From Akkermansia muciniphila (GTDB taxonomy: Bacteria > Verrucomicrobiota > Verrucomicrobiia > Verrucomicrobiales > V1-33): a DNA stretch of 64,000 nt. The DNA is taken from NCBI GenBank assembly GCA_945900785.1, contig CAMDJM010000009.1:27326-91325 (forward strand), written 5' to 3'. Below the pieces are notes generated by a model. That model worked only from the letters and a program-made list of their open reading frames with translations. It was not told where the DNA came from and did not search any database. Below, piece after piece: positions 17,306-26,861 of this stretch (positions are counted from its first letter, which is position 1; each line of letters opens with the position of its first letter). The position numbers and the translations under genes were made by a program.

Positions 17306-20300
17306 TTATTGGGTCAATTGCTTCACCTCCGTGACACGGTAGGTGTAGTAAAGATCCAGCTTGGGAGTAATATTCTGGTCCAGAGTCACCGAATTGAGTT
17401 TGGTGTAATCCTTGTTATTAAGCAAGTCATCCCTCGGGTCAATGGAGCGCTCAATCAGACAGGAACCACGCCACTCCGCCGTGACCGAATCCTTGGTGGA
17501 ATCGAAGGCTTTAACGTTTTCGCTGGTCGCCTTTTGGAGCGTTTGAGCCACCATATGGAGCTTGAAGACGTTCGAGCGGACCGTCACCCGGGGATACAGA
17601 TTAGCATAGGGACGCTCCCTGAGATTATCACCCGTCAACTTGTGCTCTTCCCAGAAGCCGGTGCGTTTTCCATTGGCCGAGACCGTGCGGACCACATCCT
17701 CAAGGGTAACCACGCCCTCCGGCTCAGGGACCAACCAGGTTTCGCAAATTTCACTGGCACTGCGGAAGACATTGAACGGGAGCGCAAACCCTTCAGGATC
17801 CACGGCTTTTTCGTATCTGGCGGTGTATTGCCTGACGGTCTCCCGGGGATTGATAAACCGGCGGTAAGAAGCATCCTGATCCCCCGCAGGCTCTCCGGAG
17901 GGAGACAGTTTTTTGTAACGGGCGGCAGCCTCGTTTGGAATAGCACACATCCGCTCTCCGCGCATCAGGGCATACAAGGCGGTGTTGCGCTTGATGTTCA
18001 TGAAGGGCAGGATCTGTTGATTCAAATTGATCGTCCCCTTCGTGGAAAATGGCTCACTGATGGACCATGGCTCCACCACGGGCATCCAGAACATATCGAG
18101 GAAAAAGTGGTCTTTCGGACCGCAGAAATTGGCGAACGGCAATCCTCTTGGCGGCACCGAATTAATGCTGCTCATCCTTTTCGCGGGATCATTCATCCCG
18201 GGATCCGGCCGGAAGCGCAGGGTCTGCCAGGGCACACGGCTCATGATACCGGTTGGAATGGAACCAAAGTCCACGGGCGAACGCACCATGAAGTTCGGCG
18301 AAACCGTTTGTCCGGCAATGCCTTCCGATGCGGGCCTTGGTCCGTAAGTGAAGATTTTTTTGAAATAAGCTTCGCTCATGACTTTTCTGCGGTCCCCTTC
18401 ATCCGGATAATTCATGTAGGGACCATCCGGCATCCCGGCGACGCCGGTGTCAAAATCACCCGTCTCGGAAGGATCAGAGGAACCGCGGTTGGCGGAAATC
18501 CTCCGGCCATCGCGCCGTCCATGGCTGAAGATATCCCGCCGTTCATCAGAAGTGCTGGAAGACTCAATGACTTTATCATCCTGTTTGGCAAAAGTGATCT
18601 GGGGATTCGTCCCACCCTGAACATTGCTTCGAATGGTCAGAAGAGGCTCCGCATAGCCCGGATCAGGCGCACCCGCGGAATTCCATTTGAATTTTCCTAA
18701 AGGATTTGTCTTCCGCATCCGTCCGGAATCCGGCAGGGGCAAAGGCAGCGCTGTCAGGTTAGCCCCATTTTCGCCTGTCTGCCGCGGCAGGACAAATTTG
18801 GGAACAAATTCCTGATTGAGCAGGCCATAAGTGCTTTGAAAGGAGCTATTGGGAAAAGCCCGGGAGTCCGCCCGGTCATTCAGTTCAAAAAAGGAGAATT
18901 GCTGTGGGGATTGTTTGTAGTTGGCGACCGGAACGTAAACATCACTCTCAACGCGCGAAGGCGTGGTGACGAGGCGGTAATCGCCATGAGGCACCACCAT
19001 GCTGCGCAACATCGCCTGGCCGGGAAAGGCCCCGGGGGATTTGAAGTATTCCAGCGACAATTGGGCTAGGGATTTGGTGCCCACCTGCAGATTCAAGCCC
19101 GTAAGGAAATCGCTCGGCAGCAACAATTCCGTAATTTGGGTCAAGTTACCGCCACCTTCTCCATTATCCTGGGTTGAAATGCGGATAGGGACTCCAGGAT
19201 CAATCACTAATGATAGAGGTAAACTGGAGACATTTTCCGGGATGACCACGGCAAAAGGAGTGGCTCTTGCGATGCTGGTTGAGGCAACCTCATTCATAAA
19301 GGCCCGGGGTCCCCCCATGCTGCCCAGGGGCAGGACACCGCTGGTTTTGGAACCATTATTTTGCGGCATCCTGCGGTTACCGGCATCGACTACCCCATAC
19401 TGGTTGGGACCAATGGTGAGTTGGATATTTCCATTGGGATAGCGGATGGGAAGCGGCCCTCCGGCAGAGGCTGCCGGGCCATCCCCTGCTCCAGTGGCTT
19501 GGAGCCCCAAGCCACCTGATACAAAGGCATTACCAAACCCATGCTTGGGATTGAACCCGGACATGATAAAACCCACTTCCACGGCATAGGCCGTGCCGGT
19601 TGACCGGTTCACGGCGTTTTTACTGGCGGCATCCATTTGGTTAAATACCGCATTAAATTGCCCGAATAGTTGCGCACTATTGCCACTCCCAACTTTTTTC
19701 CCGGCCACGTTCAGGATCACGGCGATCTCACAGGGGCCATAGCGTTTGCCGGATCCCCTGGGGGAACGGGATGCCGTGGCAAAGGCCATGCAGGAGTTGT
19801 GCCTTGCCCCGGAGACATCCTCTCCGGAAACTTGACCACACCCGCAAATTCCCGTGACCTGACCATTGCCCCCGTCGTAGCGCTGCGAAGGATCGACAAA
19901 AGCAGGTTGGACATTGATGGACCGGGTATAATCCAGCATGTTCACCAAAATCTGGGTGCGGTCACTGGAATCCGTGACCGTGTTCGCGTTCGTTTCCACG
20001 CTTGGGATTAATTTTAACCCACTGGCATCGGCAGCCGGAGGATATTTTGAGGCGAAGGAAAGCCCATCCGGATCCTCAGCGGTAGCGCTTGAAGGAGGCG
20101 GCTCTATTTTAATCGCATCCGGATAGCCAGGAATCGGCAGCTTCGAGAGAGCTTTTAAATACCGGAGCACTTCAAAATTTCTTTGTTGCGTATTTTGATA
20201 AAATTCATAGTGCCGGGAGGTAGGGTCAGCCCGTTGGAAAAAGTAAGCATTCCCTCCGGTAATGCTCGTTTTAAGAGGATTGCCAATCGTGCTGTTGAGA

Positions 20301-21847
20301 CCAAGGGTGACATCGTAAGGACTCACTCCACCCGGCAGGTTGGCGGTAGGGGTCTTCAACTGGTCGACTGCTTTGGAGTCCATCGGAAACATGGAAACCC
20401 GGGGAAATCCCTGGTTGGTCATCTCCGGCGAGTGGCTCTTATGGGTCAGGAAAAACTGGCTTTTCTCGAGCCTTTTCAGGAATTCCAATTGTTGATCTCC
20501 GCCGTCGGAATAAAGATTGTTCCGGGCGGCGTTCAGGCTTTTGTTCTTGGAGGCGGAAGCTTTGAAATAGACTTCATCCATGGAGGTGAAGATGTGGTCG
20601 TCATCCGAAACCCCAATGTTTGGGAGGGACGCCGGGGTGGCCATCAGCCCTCCCTGGGTTCCCAGAGAGCCGGTGGTCTCATTGTCATCGCCAACAATGA
20701 AGGGGGCGAGATTCCAAATCCGGAGGGCATCATCCTTTTCCAGCAAGGTCATTTTCCCGCCGGGAGCCGTGTTCCCCAGCAGGGCGGCCAACATGGGAGG
20801 GACCCACCGGCGGTTGGGATAAAACACAGCACAAAGGTCTACGGTCGCAGGGTGTCCTGGATACCGCTGATATTCGCCAGCCAGCGGCTGGCGCTCGGCG
20901 AGCCACTGATCCTCCCTTGAGGTGGTGCGGGGGGTATCCCAGGCTGCGGGCACGGATGCCGTGTTCACATTGATTTTACAGGACTCATCATCTGCCCACC
21001 AGGCCAGCCGTCCTACAATGGGATTGGACTTGCTGACCTCACCGCTGGCAGAGCCATTCAGGGGAGTAAACTCCTTGCTGGCATTCAGATACCCCAAGGT
21101 TCCATCCTGGAGCAGGTAAATCCAACGGACAGGCATCGCCAGTTGACCTTGCTTGGCATCGACTCCTGCAATCGTCTTGGATCCGGACAAAGGACCAAAA
21201 GTGAAACCCTCCACGTTTTGCGAGCGGGCGGACACTCCATCCGTTCCATTATAAGCCCTCGGATCTGCAATAGGATAGGAGAAACCTTCAGCATTGGCAG
21301 TAGAATTGGAAGTAGCATTGGAAGTAGCCTGGTCTCCCGTAGCCGAGGTATAAACCGGGCGGTTTAAATCTGTGAACTCATCCGGGCGGTCCGGCCAATC
21401 AGAGGCATTATCAGCATTGATTTCGGTGATCAGGGCCTCCGAAGCCCTGGGGCGGATATCAGCAATTTGCGGAATCGCAGACGAATAGAGTTTAAAGAGG
21501 CGGTTTTTGCTGACATCTGTGCCGCTGAAGGTGCGGATGGCTCCGGGCTGGGAGGTCCAGGTGATGATTTCCCGCGGCTTATTGCCCGCAGGAGCCAGTT
21601 TGGAGGCCTCCCGGAATTGAGCGATGACCAAATTGATAATGGTATCCTTCAAGGTGGTCACCCGCTGGATTTCCACGCTGCCCTTGGCGGTGGCTTTCGA
21701 GGTTTGCGCCATATTGAAGAATGACACCACCAGAACAGTCATCAGGGTAATAATGGCAAGGACAGTCAGAATGGCGACCCCCTGCTTTTGTTTGCTTCGA
21801 AGGATGATTAACCGGGACCAGAGGCGGTGAAGGGGGGGAGTTTTCAT
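17306..21847 (-). CDS. Verru_Chthon cassette protein A (large prepilin-like protein)
   Basis: A 1513-residue protein whose N-terminus has a short basic leader and one hydrophobic helix (QGVAILTVLAIITLMTVLVVSFFNMA), like a PilX/GspK-type minor pseudopilin. The remainder is a long soluble region with repeated references to sheet-rich segments and a NLLDYTRS-like patch. Its arrangement, divergent from the B, C and D genes, matches the Verru_Chthon cassette described from Verrucomicrobium and Chthoniobacter genomes. Proteins A-D are thought to form a type IV-pilus- or type II-secretion-like assembly, but the exported cargo and role are unknown. It ends in a clear terminator at 17247-17292. Confidence 0.82.
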   Translation of the reverse strand: MKTPPLHRLWSRLIILRSKQKQGVAILTVLAIITLMTVLVVSFFNMAQTSKATAKGSVEIQRVTTLKDTIINLVIAQFREASKLAPAGNKPREIITWTSQPGAIRTFSGTDVSKNRLFKLYSSAIPQIADIRPRASEALITEINADNASDWPDRPDEFTDLNRPVYTSATGDQATSNATSNSTANAEGFSYPIADPRAYNGTDGVSARSQNVEGFTFGPLSGSKTIAGVDAKQGQLAMPVRWIYLLQDGTLGYLNASKEFTPLNGSASGEVSKSNPIVGRLAWWADDESCKINVNTASVPAAWDTPRTTSREDQWLAERQPLAGEYQRYPGHPATVDLCAVFYPNRRWVPPMLAALLGNTAPGGKMTLLEKDDALRIWNLAPFIVGDDNETTGSLGTQGGLMATPASLPNIGVSDDDHIFTSMDEVYFKASASKNKSLNAARNNLYSDGGDQQLEFLKRLEKSQFFLTHKSHSPEMTNQGFPRVSMFPMDSKAVDQLKTPTANLPGGVSPYDVTLGLNSTIGNPLKTSITGGNAYFFQRADPTSRHYEFYQNTQQRNFEVLRYLKALSKLPIPGYPDAIKIEPPPSSATAEDPDGLSFASKYPPAADASGLKLIPSVETNANTVTDSSDRTQILVNMLDYTRSINVQPAFVDPSQRYDGGNGQVTGICGCGQVSGEDVSGARHNSCMAFATASRSPRGSGKRYGPCEIAVILNVAGKKVGSGNSAQLFGQFNAVFNQMDAASKNAVNRSTGTAYAVEVGFIMSGFNPKHGFGNAFVSGGLGLQATGAGDGPAASAGGPLPIRYPNGNIQLTIGPNQYGVVDAGNRRMPQNNGSKTSGVLPLGSMGGPRAFMNEVASTSIARATPFAVVIPENVSSLPLSLVIDPGVPIRISTQDNGEGGGNLTQITELLLPSDFLTGLNLQVGTKSLAQLSLEYFKSPGAFPGQAMLRSMVVPHGDYRLVTTPSRVESDVYVPVANYKQSPQQFSFFELNDRADSRAFPNSSFQSTYGLLNQEFVPKFVLPRQTGENGANLTALPLPLPDSGRMRKTNPLGKFKWNSAGAPDPGYAEPLLTIRSNVQGGTNPQITFAKQDDKVIESSSTSDERRDIFSHGRRDGRRISANRGSSDPSETGDFDTGVAGMPDGPYMNYPDEGDRRKVMSEAYFKKIFTYGPRPASEGIAGQTVSPNFMVRSPVDFGSIPTGIMSRVPWQTLRFRPDPGMNDPAKRMSSINSVPPRGLPFANFCGPKDHFFLDMFWMPVVEPWSISEPFSTKGTINLNQQILPFMNIKRNTALYALMRGERMCAIPNEAAARYKKLSPSGEPAGDQDASYRRFINPRETVRQYTARYEKAVDPEGFALPFNVFRSASEICETWLVPEPEGVVTLEDVVRTVSANGKRTGFWEEHKLTGDNLRERPYANLYPRVTVRSNVFKLHMVAQTLQKATSENVKAFDSTKDSVTAEWRGSCLIERSIDPRDDLLNNKDYTKLNSVTLDQNITPKLDLYYTYRVTEVKQLTQ

Positions 21848-22016
21848 GGGCGTTGGGGGTGGAATTCAATTGAAGGCAACGGATTCAGCAGGGAAATTCA
21901 AGTTCAGGGGTTAAATAAATGATTTACATTGACCATACAAGAAATTTCCTCAGAGAATGACGCTTTGACGTGGCCGTGATTCCCGTGGAAAGTTTTTTGA
22001 AGATCCGACTTTTTCC

Positions 22017-22045
22017 TTGAATACATCCGCTGTATCTCATATGTA
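22017..22045 (+). promoter_or_regulatory. Candidate sigma-70-type promoter for the Verru_Chthon B-C-D genes
   Basis: TTGAAT at 22017-22022 and TATGTA at 22040-22045 are separated by 17 bases and lie 25 bases before the start of protein B. The -10 match is weak, but the spacing and the AT-rich surrounding fit a promoter in the 222-bp divergent gap between proteins A and B. Confidence 0.3.
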
Positions 22046-22069
22046 AATACAAAAATCAACTTTTTCCCG

Positions 22070-22573
22070 ATGAAAAATAAAAAATTCAATTCACAGCCCT
22101 TGGGATTCACTCTGGCGGAGGTCATGATTGCCATGGGCATCGTGGCTTCGGTGATGGTAGGCCTGCTGGGGATGATTCCACTGGGGGTCCGCACAATCCG
22201 GGAAGCCACCAACCTTACCATTTCCGGCCGGATCGCCCAGGAAGTGATCAGCAACGTGCAACAGGCGAATTGGCAGGATGTTGTTTCAGGTTTTAACAAT
22301 AAGGTTTTCCGGTTTGACAACGAAGGCTTCTTCATCCGCGCTGCCGACACGACTTCAGAGCAATCCTTCAAGGCCACCGTGACTATTCCTCCGGAAAATA
22401 TCCTTTTCGGAAAGGTGACTTATGACACCTCCACCCTGAAAAAAATCATTGTGGAAGTGGAATTTACCCCAGCTGGAAAATCAGTGCCGGTGAAAGAGGC
22501 TGGAAAGCCCAATCCCAATGTTCTCAAATATAATTTTTACGTGGCCAACCAAAATAAAACGAAAACAAACTAG
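22070..22573 (+). CDS. Verru_Chthon cassette protein B (prepilin-like)
   Basis: A 167-residue type IV prepilin-like protein. The class III signal is QPLGFTLAEVMIAMGIV: cleavage after Gly, then Phe at mature position 1 and Glu at position 5, followed by a hydrophobic helix ending near VGLLGMIPLG. GVRTIREATNLTISGRIAQEVISNVQQANW matches the family. It would be processed by a prepilin peptidase, which is not in the window. The gene is first in the plus-strand B-C-D run and is followed 33 bp later by protein C. Confidence 0.85.
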   Translation: MKNKKFNSQPLGFTLAEVMIAMGIVASVMVGLLGMIPLGVRTIREATNLTISGRIAQEVISNVQQANWQDVVSGFNNKVFRFDNEGFFIRAADTTSEQSFKATVTIPPENILFGKVTYDTSTLKKIIVEVEFTPAGKSVPVKEAGKPNPNVLKYNFYVANQNKTKTN

Positions 22574-22606
22574 GCCAAGCCTCCTTCACCTCTTCCCCCC
22601 GCCCCT

Positions 22607-23800
22607 ATGAAGCCAAAAACCCATTTTAAGCCCCGCAGGCCCACCGCATTCAGCCTGATCGAATTGATGGTCTCTGTCGCAGTGCTTTCCATTCTGCTGG
22701 TGATCGTCTTCCAAATGCTGGATCAAATGCAGAAGGTCTGGAAGCGCACGCGGCAAACGGTGACCGAATTCAAGGACTCCCGGACCGGGTTTGATGAATT
22801 GGGGCGCCGCCTCGGTCAAGCCACCATGAACGCCTATTACGGCTACAAGTTCAAAACCGGAGCCCTTGGTCCGAGTAAGATTAGCACGAAGTATGGAACC
22901 GAAATCATCCGGCAATCGGAATTGCATTTTGTCAGCGGCCCCGCACAACCCGTGCTTTTTAATGGCAGCACCACCAAAGCGGAGGGATCCCGTCCCGGGC
23001 ATGGCGTCTTTTTCCAGGCACCCTTTGGGTTTTGCCGGGACCGCAGTCAATTAAACCCTGGCCGTCTGCAATATGAACAACTGAACAGCCTGCTGAATGC
23101 CTGGGGATATTTTGTGGAATTCAATACCGATGAACTGGACCGCCCGCTCTTCCTCAACAAATTGCGCAATGCCCCGAAGCCAAGGCCCCGCTACCGTCTA
23201 ATGGAATTCCGTCAGCCCACGGAGTATCTGCAGATTTACAAGCTGGGACTGCGGGATGCCACCTCCCTCACCCCGAAAGCCAGTTACTCCTGGTTCACCG
23301 AGGGGCTTTTCAGCGTCAATTCCGAGTGGAACTCCCAGGTGCAGGACGTTGGCTCCGGTGCAACGTTTTTCCGGACCGTCCGGCCCATTGCGGAGAACAT
23401 TATCGCCATGGTCATTCTGCCACGCGCCTCCGAATCAGGCACCTCTGCTTCAACCGCCACGACGGCCCTCGCACCAGCTTTCCTTTATGATACGCGCAGT
23501 TGGCAGACCCGCAGTGCCACCAATGCCCTGAACCTCAGGACCAGGCATGTATTGCCTCCAATCCTGGATATTTCCTTCATCACGGTCGAAGAAAATTCCT
23601 TCGCTACCTTCGCCCTGCGGACTGGAATCGAACAGGCCAAAGACGACCCCAAGCTGATCACCCAGGATGTATTCCAGGATTCCACCAAATCCATCAAAGA
23701 CTTCGAAACTGTCGAAAAGAAGCTTCGCTCCCTGGGTCTTGAATACCGGATTTTCAACAGCACGATCCGGCTGCGCGAATCCAAATGGACCGACACCTAA
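22607..23800 (+). CDS. Verru_Chthon cassette protein C (prepilin-like)
   Basis: 397 residues with a prepilin N-terminus RRPTAFSLIELMVSVAVLS, where Ala/Phe forms the cleavage site and Glu sits at mature position 5. A coiled stretch (MLDQMQKVWKRTRQTV) follows, then FDELGRRLGQATMNAYYGY. It is GspJ-like in architecture and larger than protein B. The start ATG follows a long C/T-rich leader with no Shine-Dalgarno sequence. Its stop lies 23 bases before protein D. Its function in the cassette is unknown; a minor pseudopilin role is inferred from the signal. Confidence 0.85.
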   Translation: MKPKTHFKPRRPTAFSLIELMVSVAVLSILLVIVFQMLDQMQKVWKRTRQTVTEFKDSRTGFDELGRRLGQATMNAYYGYKFKTGALGPSKISTKYGTEIIRQSELHFVSGPAQPVLFNGSTTKAEGSRPGHGVFFQAPFGFCRDRSQLNPGRLQYEQLNSLLNAWGYFVEFNTDELDRPLFLNKLRNAPKPRPRYRLMEFRQPTEYLQIYKLGLRDATSLTPKASYSWFTEGLFSVNSEWNSQVQDVGSGATFFRTVRPIAENIIAMVILPRASESGTSASTATTALAPAFLYDTRSWQTRSATNALNLRTRHVLPPILDISFITVEENSFATFALRTGIEQAKDDPKLITQDVFQDSTKSIKDFETVEKKLRSLGLEYRIFNSTIRLRESKWTDT

Positions 23801-23823
23801 GCCCCCCGCCCCAATACGATCCT

Positions 23824-24516
23824 ATGAAGACTACCCTTTCTGCCGCCAGCCGCCGCGCCTTCACTTTGGTGGAAATTTTGGTCGTTCTGGCCATTATTTC
23901 CGTCATCATGTTCTTCTCGGTGCCCAATCTTGGCAGCATCATCCAAGGCTCCAAACTGACTCAGGCGGGAGACCAGTTGAAATATGACCTTGGACTCGCC
24001 CAGCAGACTGCGGTGCAACTTAACCTTACCGTGGAAGTCCGCTTCTACCAATACAAGCAACCCGAGCAATTGCAGGAGGACGTCAACAAAACTTACTCAG
24101 CCTATCAAATTTTCACCCTCATCCCGGACAGCGAACAGCCCAGCAATCCGAGCGCGCCGCGCATTTTAGCCCCCTTTGGGAAAATCAAAAAACTGCCGAC
24201 GGGCGTTTTCATCCCCAGCAGCACCACTTGGAGCACTCTGGTGATCGACCCCAGCATCCTTACTGGAACGGAAGAGGTGCCCGGACTGATTCCAACCGAG
24301 AAAAAAACCGTTGCCACCTACCGTTCTTTCCAAATCAATCCTGACGGCACCACCAATCTCGACACCAGCGGGCAGACCCAATGGTATGTTTCCCTGATTG
24401 ATTCCAGTGAACTCCGGCGCGCCGGAGGCAATGTGGACTCGCTCGCCCCGGACAACTACATCTGCATCCAGGTGGACCCCTACAATGGCGGCACCCGCTG
24501 GTTCCAGCCGAACTGA
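23824..24516 (+). CDS. Verru_Chthon cassette protein D (prepilin-like)
   Basis: 230 residues with the leader RRAFTLVEILVVLAIISVIMFFSVPNLG: Phe at mature position 1, Glu at 5, and a long hydrophobic helix, as in GspH pseudopilins. The soluble part starts with QLKYDLGLAQQTAVQLNLTVEVRFYQY, characteristic of this cassette member. The ATG at 23824 is preferred over a longer frame that overlaps protein C. It is the last of the four cassette genes and is followed by the TonB-like gene 115 bp downstream. Confidence 0.85.
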   Translation: MKTTLSAASRRAFTLVEILVVLAIISVIMFFSVPNLGSIIQGSKLTQAGDQLKYDLGLAQQTAVQLNLTVEVRFYQYKQPEQLQEDVNKTYSAYQIFTLIPDSEQPSNPSAPRILAPFGKIKKLPTGVFIPSSTTWSTLVIDPSILTGTEEVPGLIPTEKKTVATYRSFQINPDGTTNLDTSGQTQWYVSLIDSSELRRAGGNVDSLAPDNYICIQVDPYNGGTRWFQPN

Positions 24517-24631
24517 TCCTGAACCGCCTGGCTCCGGCAACCTAAACGGTATTTCTCAGGCGATCCCACACTTCCAGCGGCGCACCGGACTTCGGTTGCG
24601 CCGCTTTCCTTTTCCGGATTCGTTCCCAGTG

Positions 24632-25648
24632 ATGACAGCAGAGCGGCAACAACTCAGTCTTGCCCTGGGCCTCTCGGCCGGGGTGAATTTGCTGTTATTT
24701 CTGGGCATGGTCTGGCTGATGGCGGTTACTCAGGGTTTGAGCCCCCAGAGGCCCTTTGCGGTTTCTACGAATCCAGCCGAACCGGCAGAAATTGTCGTCC
24801 AATTTATCCCCCCACCCGCTGGGAAGACACCGCAGCCTGCCACCGCCCCGCCTGGCAAGGTGCTCAGTCCCGATGATGTGGAGGAGGCCCCGGAAGCACC
24901 ACCCGACAGCCCATTCACCTCCGACCGCCACCTGCGGGCGGCCAGCGAAGCAGATGCCTCACCAGAAGGCAAGCAAGGCATGATCAGCCAGCGGGGCATC
25001 GATCATCCCTCCCTCGATCTTCGTGACAGTGATTTCCAAAACGGTGACGCCGCCAACAACCGCCCCCCGGAACCCAGCCCTCCGCCCACCAACCCCGCCG
25101 CTGCTACATCCCCTCCTGTCCTGGACAGCCCACCAGGCACAACCTCTCCTCCCGATGCCGCTCCCGCTTTCCGCGACCCCACCGCCACCGCCCTGGTGCC
25201 TCTCAACCCCAAAGCGGCTCCCGCCGCCGCGCCTCCTTCCACAGGCCAATATGTCCCGGGACGCACCAAAACCAAATCCCTTGGCACCATTACCAATCAG
25301 GGCAAAGCCTCCGTAAACGCCCGCGCCACGGCGGGAGATAAATTCGAGCGCACCGCCTACACCACTGTGGAAAAACTCTGGCGCCCCAAACTGAAATCCC
25401 TTTCCGGTCTCGTCTCGTCCGCCTCCCCACAGTTTGCAGAGATTGAATTTGAAATCGACCGGCGGGGGCATATTTCGAATGTCAAACTGCTCAACGCCGA
25501 TGAAGCCAACCCCGTCTTCCAGGACTGTGCCCTCAGCGCTATTATTGAAGCCCGGCTCCCTCCGCCACCGCCCTCCCTGTTTGAGGAAAATAAGGACAAC
25601 CTGAATGGTGGCCGGCTTCGCCGCCGCCTTGAATTCGGCATTTACTAG
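24632..25648 (+). CDS. TonB/TolA-like energy transducer
   Basis: 338 residues. The N-terminus has a single transmembrane helix (LSLALGLSAGVNLLLFLGMVWLMAV) and the middle part (about residues 50-220) is very rich in Pro, Ala and Ser, as expected for a periplasm-spanning linker. The C-terminal 100 residues (EFEIDRRGHISNVKLLNADEANPVFQDCALSAI) match the TonB/TolA C-terminal fold, including the RRG-HISNV beta-hairpin. ExbB and ExbD homologues follow directly, so it probably transmits proton-motive force to an outer-membrane partner. Which receptor it serves is not visible. Confidence 0.8.
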   Translation: MTAERQQLSLALGLSAGVNLLLFLGMVWLMAVTQGLSPQRPFAVSTNPAEPAEIVVQFIPPPAGKTPQPATAPPGKVLSPDDVEEAPEAPPDSPFTSDRHLRAASEADASPEGKQGMISQRGIDHPSLDLRDSDFQNGDAANNRPPEPSPPPTNPAAATSPPVLDSPPGTTSPPDAAPAFRDPTATALVPLNPKAAPAAAPPSTGQYVPGRTKTKSLGTITNQGKASVNARATAGDKFERTAYTTVEKLWRPKLKSLSGLVSSASPQFAEIEFEIDRRGHISNVKLLNADEANPVFQDCALSAIIEARLPPPPPSLFEENKDNLNGGRLRRRLEFGIY

Positions 25649-25705
25649 GCCATCACTCCCCTGCCCCGCCCCCCGCAGGCCCTTTCCTCCTCTCTCCATC
25701 GCCCC

Positions 25706-26401
25706 ATGCCCGCCACCGGATTCCTTGATAACTTTTCGTCCAGTTTTCATACCCTGATGGAATTCTTCCGCACGGGCGGGTGGTTCATCGCTCCCATCGT
25801 GGTTTGCTGGTTCATCTCCATTTTTGTCATCATCTGGAAAGCCCTCGATCTGCGTCGCCGCCTCATCATCCCGCCCGAACTCGCCGCCGAACTTGAAAAC
25901 GTCAGCAGTGTCCTGAAGCAAGGCCGCTTCCCCGCCCTTCAGAAATACCTGCAAACCGACCCCAGCGTGCTGGCCCGCATCTGCCGCGCCGCCATCAATC
26001 CCCACCACGCCACGCCCGAAGCTGCCACCCGCAGCGCCGAAACCACCGCCCGCGAGGAAATCTCGCACCTCGAGCGCGGCATCCCCGTCTTGGAAATCAT
26101 CTTCACCATCGCCCCCATGCTAGGCCTCATCGGCACCGTCAGCGGCCTCGTCAGCATCTTTTCCTCTCTCGGCACCACCACCGCCCAGACGCCCGAGCAG
26201 GCCCGCCAGATCGCTCTCGGCATCGCCGAAGCCATGAACACCACCATCGCCGGCCTCGTCGTGGCCGTGCCCGCCCTCATCGCCCAGGTCCTCTACTCCC
26301 GCCACCTTGAGCGTCTCGCCCTCCGCCTCTCCACCCTCGTCTCCACCTTCCTGGACACCTGCTGGAGCCAAGCCACCCACGACGCCTCCAGCCCCAAATA
26401 G
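25706..26401 (+). CDS. MotA/TolQ/ExbB proton channel protein
   Basis: 231 residues with three membrane segments: near residues 18-45 (GGWFIAPIVVCWFISIFVIIWKAL), 125-155 (IIFTIAPMLGLIGTVSGLVSIFSSL) and 185-210 (TTIAGLVVAVPALIAQVLYS). GLIGTVSGLVSIF and GIAEAMNTTIAGLVVAVPA are the family signatures. It forms the inner-membrane channel with ExbD. The gene starts 57 bp after the TonB-like gene and ends 17 bp before ExbD, consistent with one operon. Confidence 0.92.
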   Translation: MPATGFLDNFSSSFHTLMEFFRTGGWFIAPIVVCWFISIFVIIWKALDLRRRLIIPPELAAELENVSSVLKQGRFPALQKYLQTDPSVLARICRAAINPHHATPEAATRSAETTAREEISHLERGIPVLEIIFTIAPMLGLIGTVSGLVSIFSSLGTTTAQTPEQARQIALGIAEAMNTTIAGLVVAVPALIAQVLYSRHLERLALRLSTLVSTFLDTCWSQATHDASSPK

Positions 26402-26418
26402 CAAACGGAACCTCCTGC

Positions 26419-26850
26419 TTGAACTTCTACCAAAAACGCCGCCGCACCCCGGCCCTGCAAATCATCTCGATGATCGATATTCTGATCATCCTCCTGATCT
26501 TTTTGGTCGTGAACACCACCTTCAAGCAAAACCAGTCCGCCCTCAATGTCTCCCTGCCCACCAGCCGGGAAATGGCCCTCGGCACCCCCGCCAGCGAAGG
26601 CGCCATCAGCCTCAGCGTCACCCGGGACGAAAAAATCTTCCTCGCCGGGCTCGAAGTCCCCTCTGCCGGTCTCCCCGCCGCTTTGGCAAAAATGAAAACC
26701 ACCCAGCCCAGCGCCCGTCTGGAGCTGAAAGTGGATGAAAAAGCCTCCTTTGGCCTCCTCATTCACCTTTGGGACAGCCTCACCAAGGCGGGCTTCAAAG
26801 TGAACGAAGTGCCCGCCCGCGTCTTGCGCGCCGCCCAGCCTGCGCCATAG
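26419..26850 (+). CDS. ExbD/TolR family protein
   Basis: 143 residues. A short basic N-terminus leads into the single transmembrane helix ISMIDILIILLIFLVVNTTF, with Asp20 at the position of the proton-conducting Asp of ExbD/TolR. A periplasmic domain follows (SALNVSLPTSREM, ISLSVTRDEKIFLAG, RLELKVDEKASFGLLI). It begins with TTG at 26419, the only sensible start before the membrane helix. Together with the ExbB and TonB-like genes it makes a complete energy-transducing set directly behind the Verru_Chthon cassette. Confidence 0.88.
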   Translation: MNFYQKRRRTPALQIISMIDILIILLIFLVVNTTFKQNQSALNVSLPTSREMALGTPASEGAISLSVTRDEKIFLAGLEVPSAGLPAALAKMKTTQPSARLELKVDEKASFGLLIHLWDSLTKAGFKVNEVPARVLRAAQPAP

Positions 26851-26861
26851 TGCCCCCTTTT

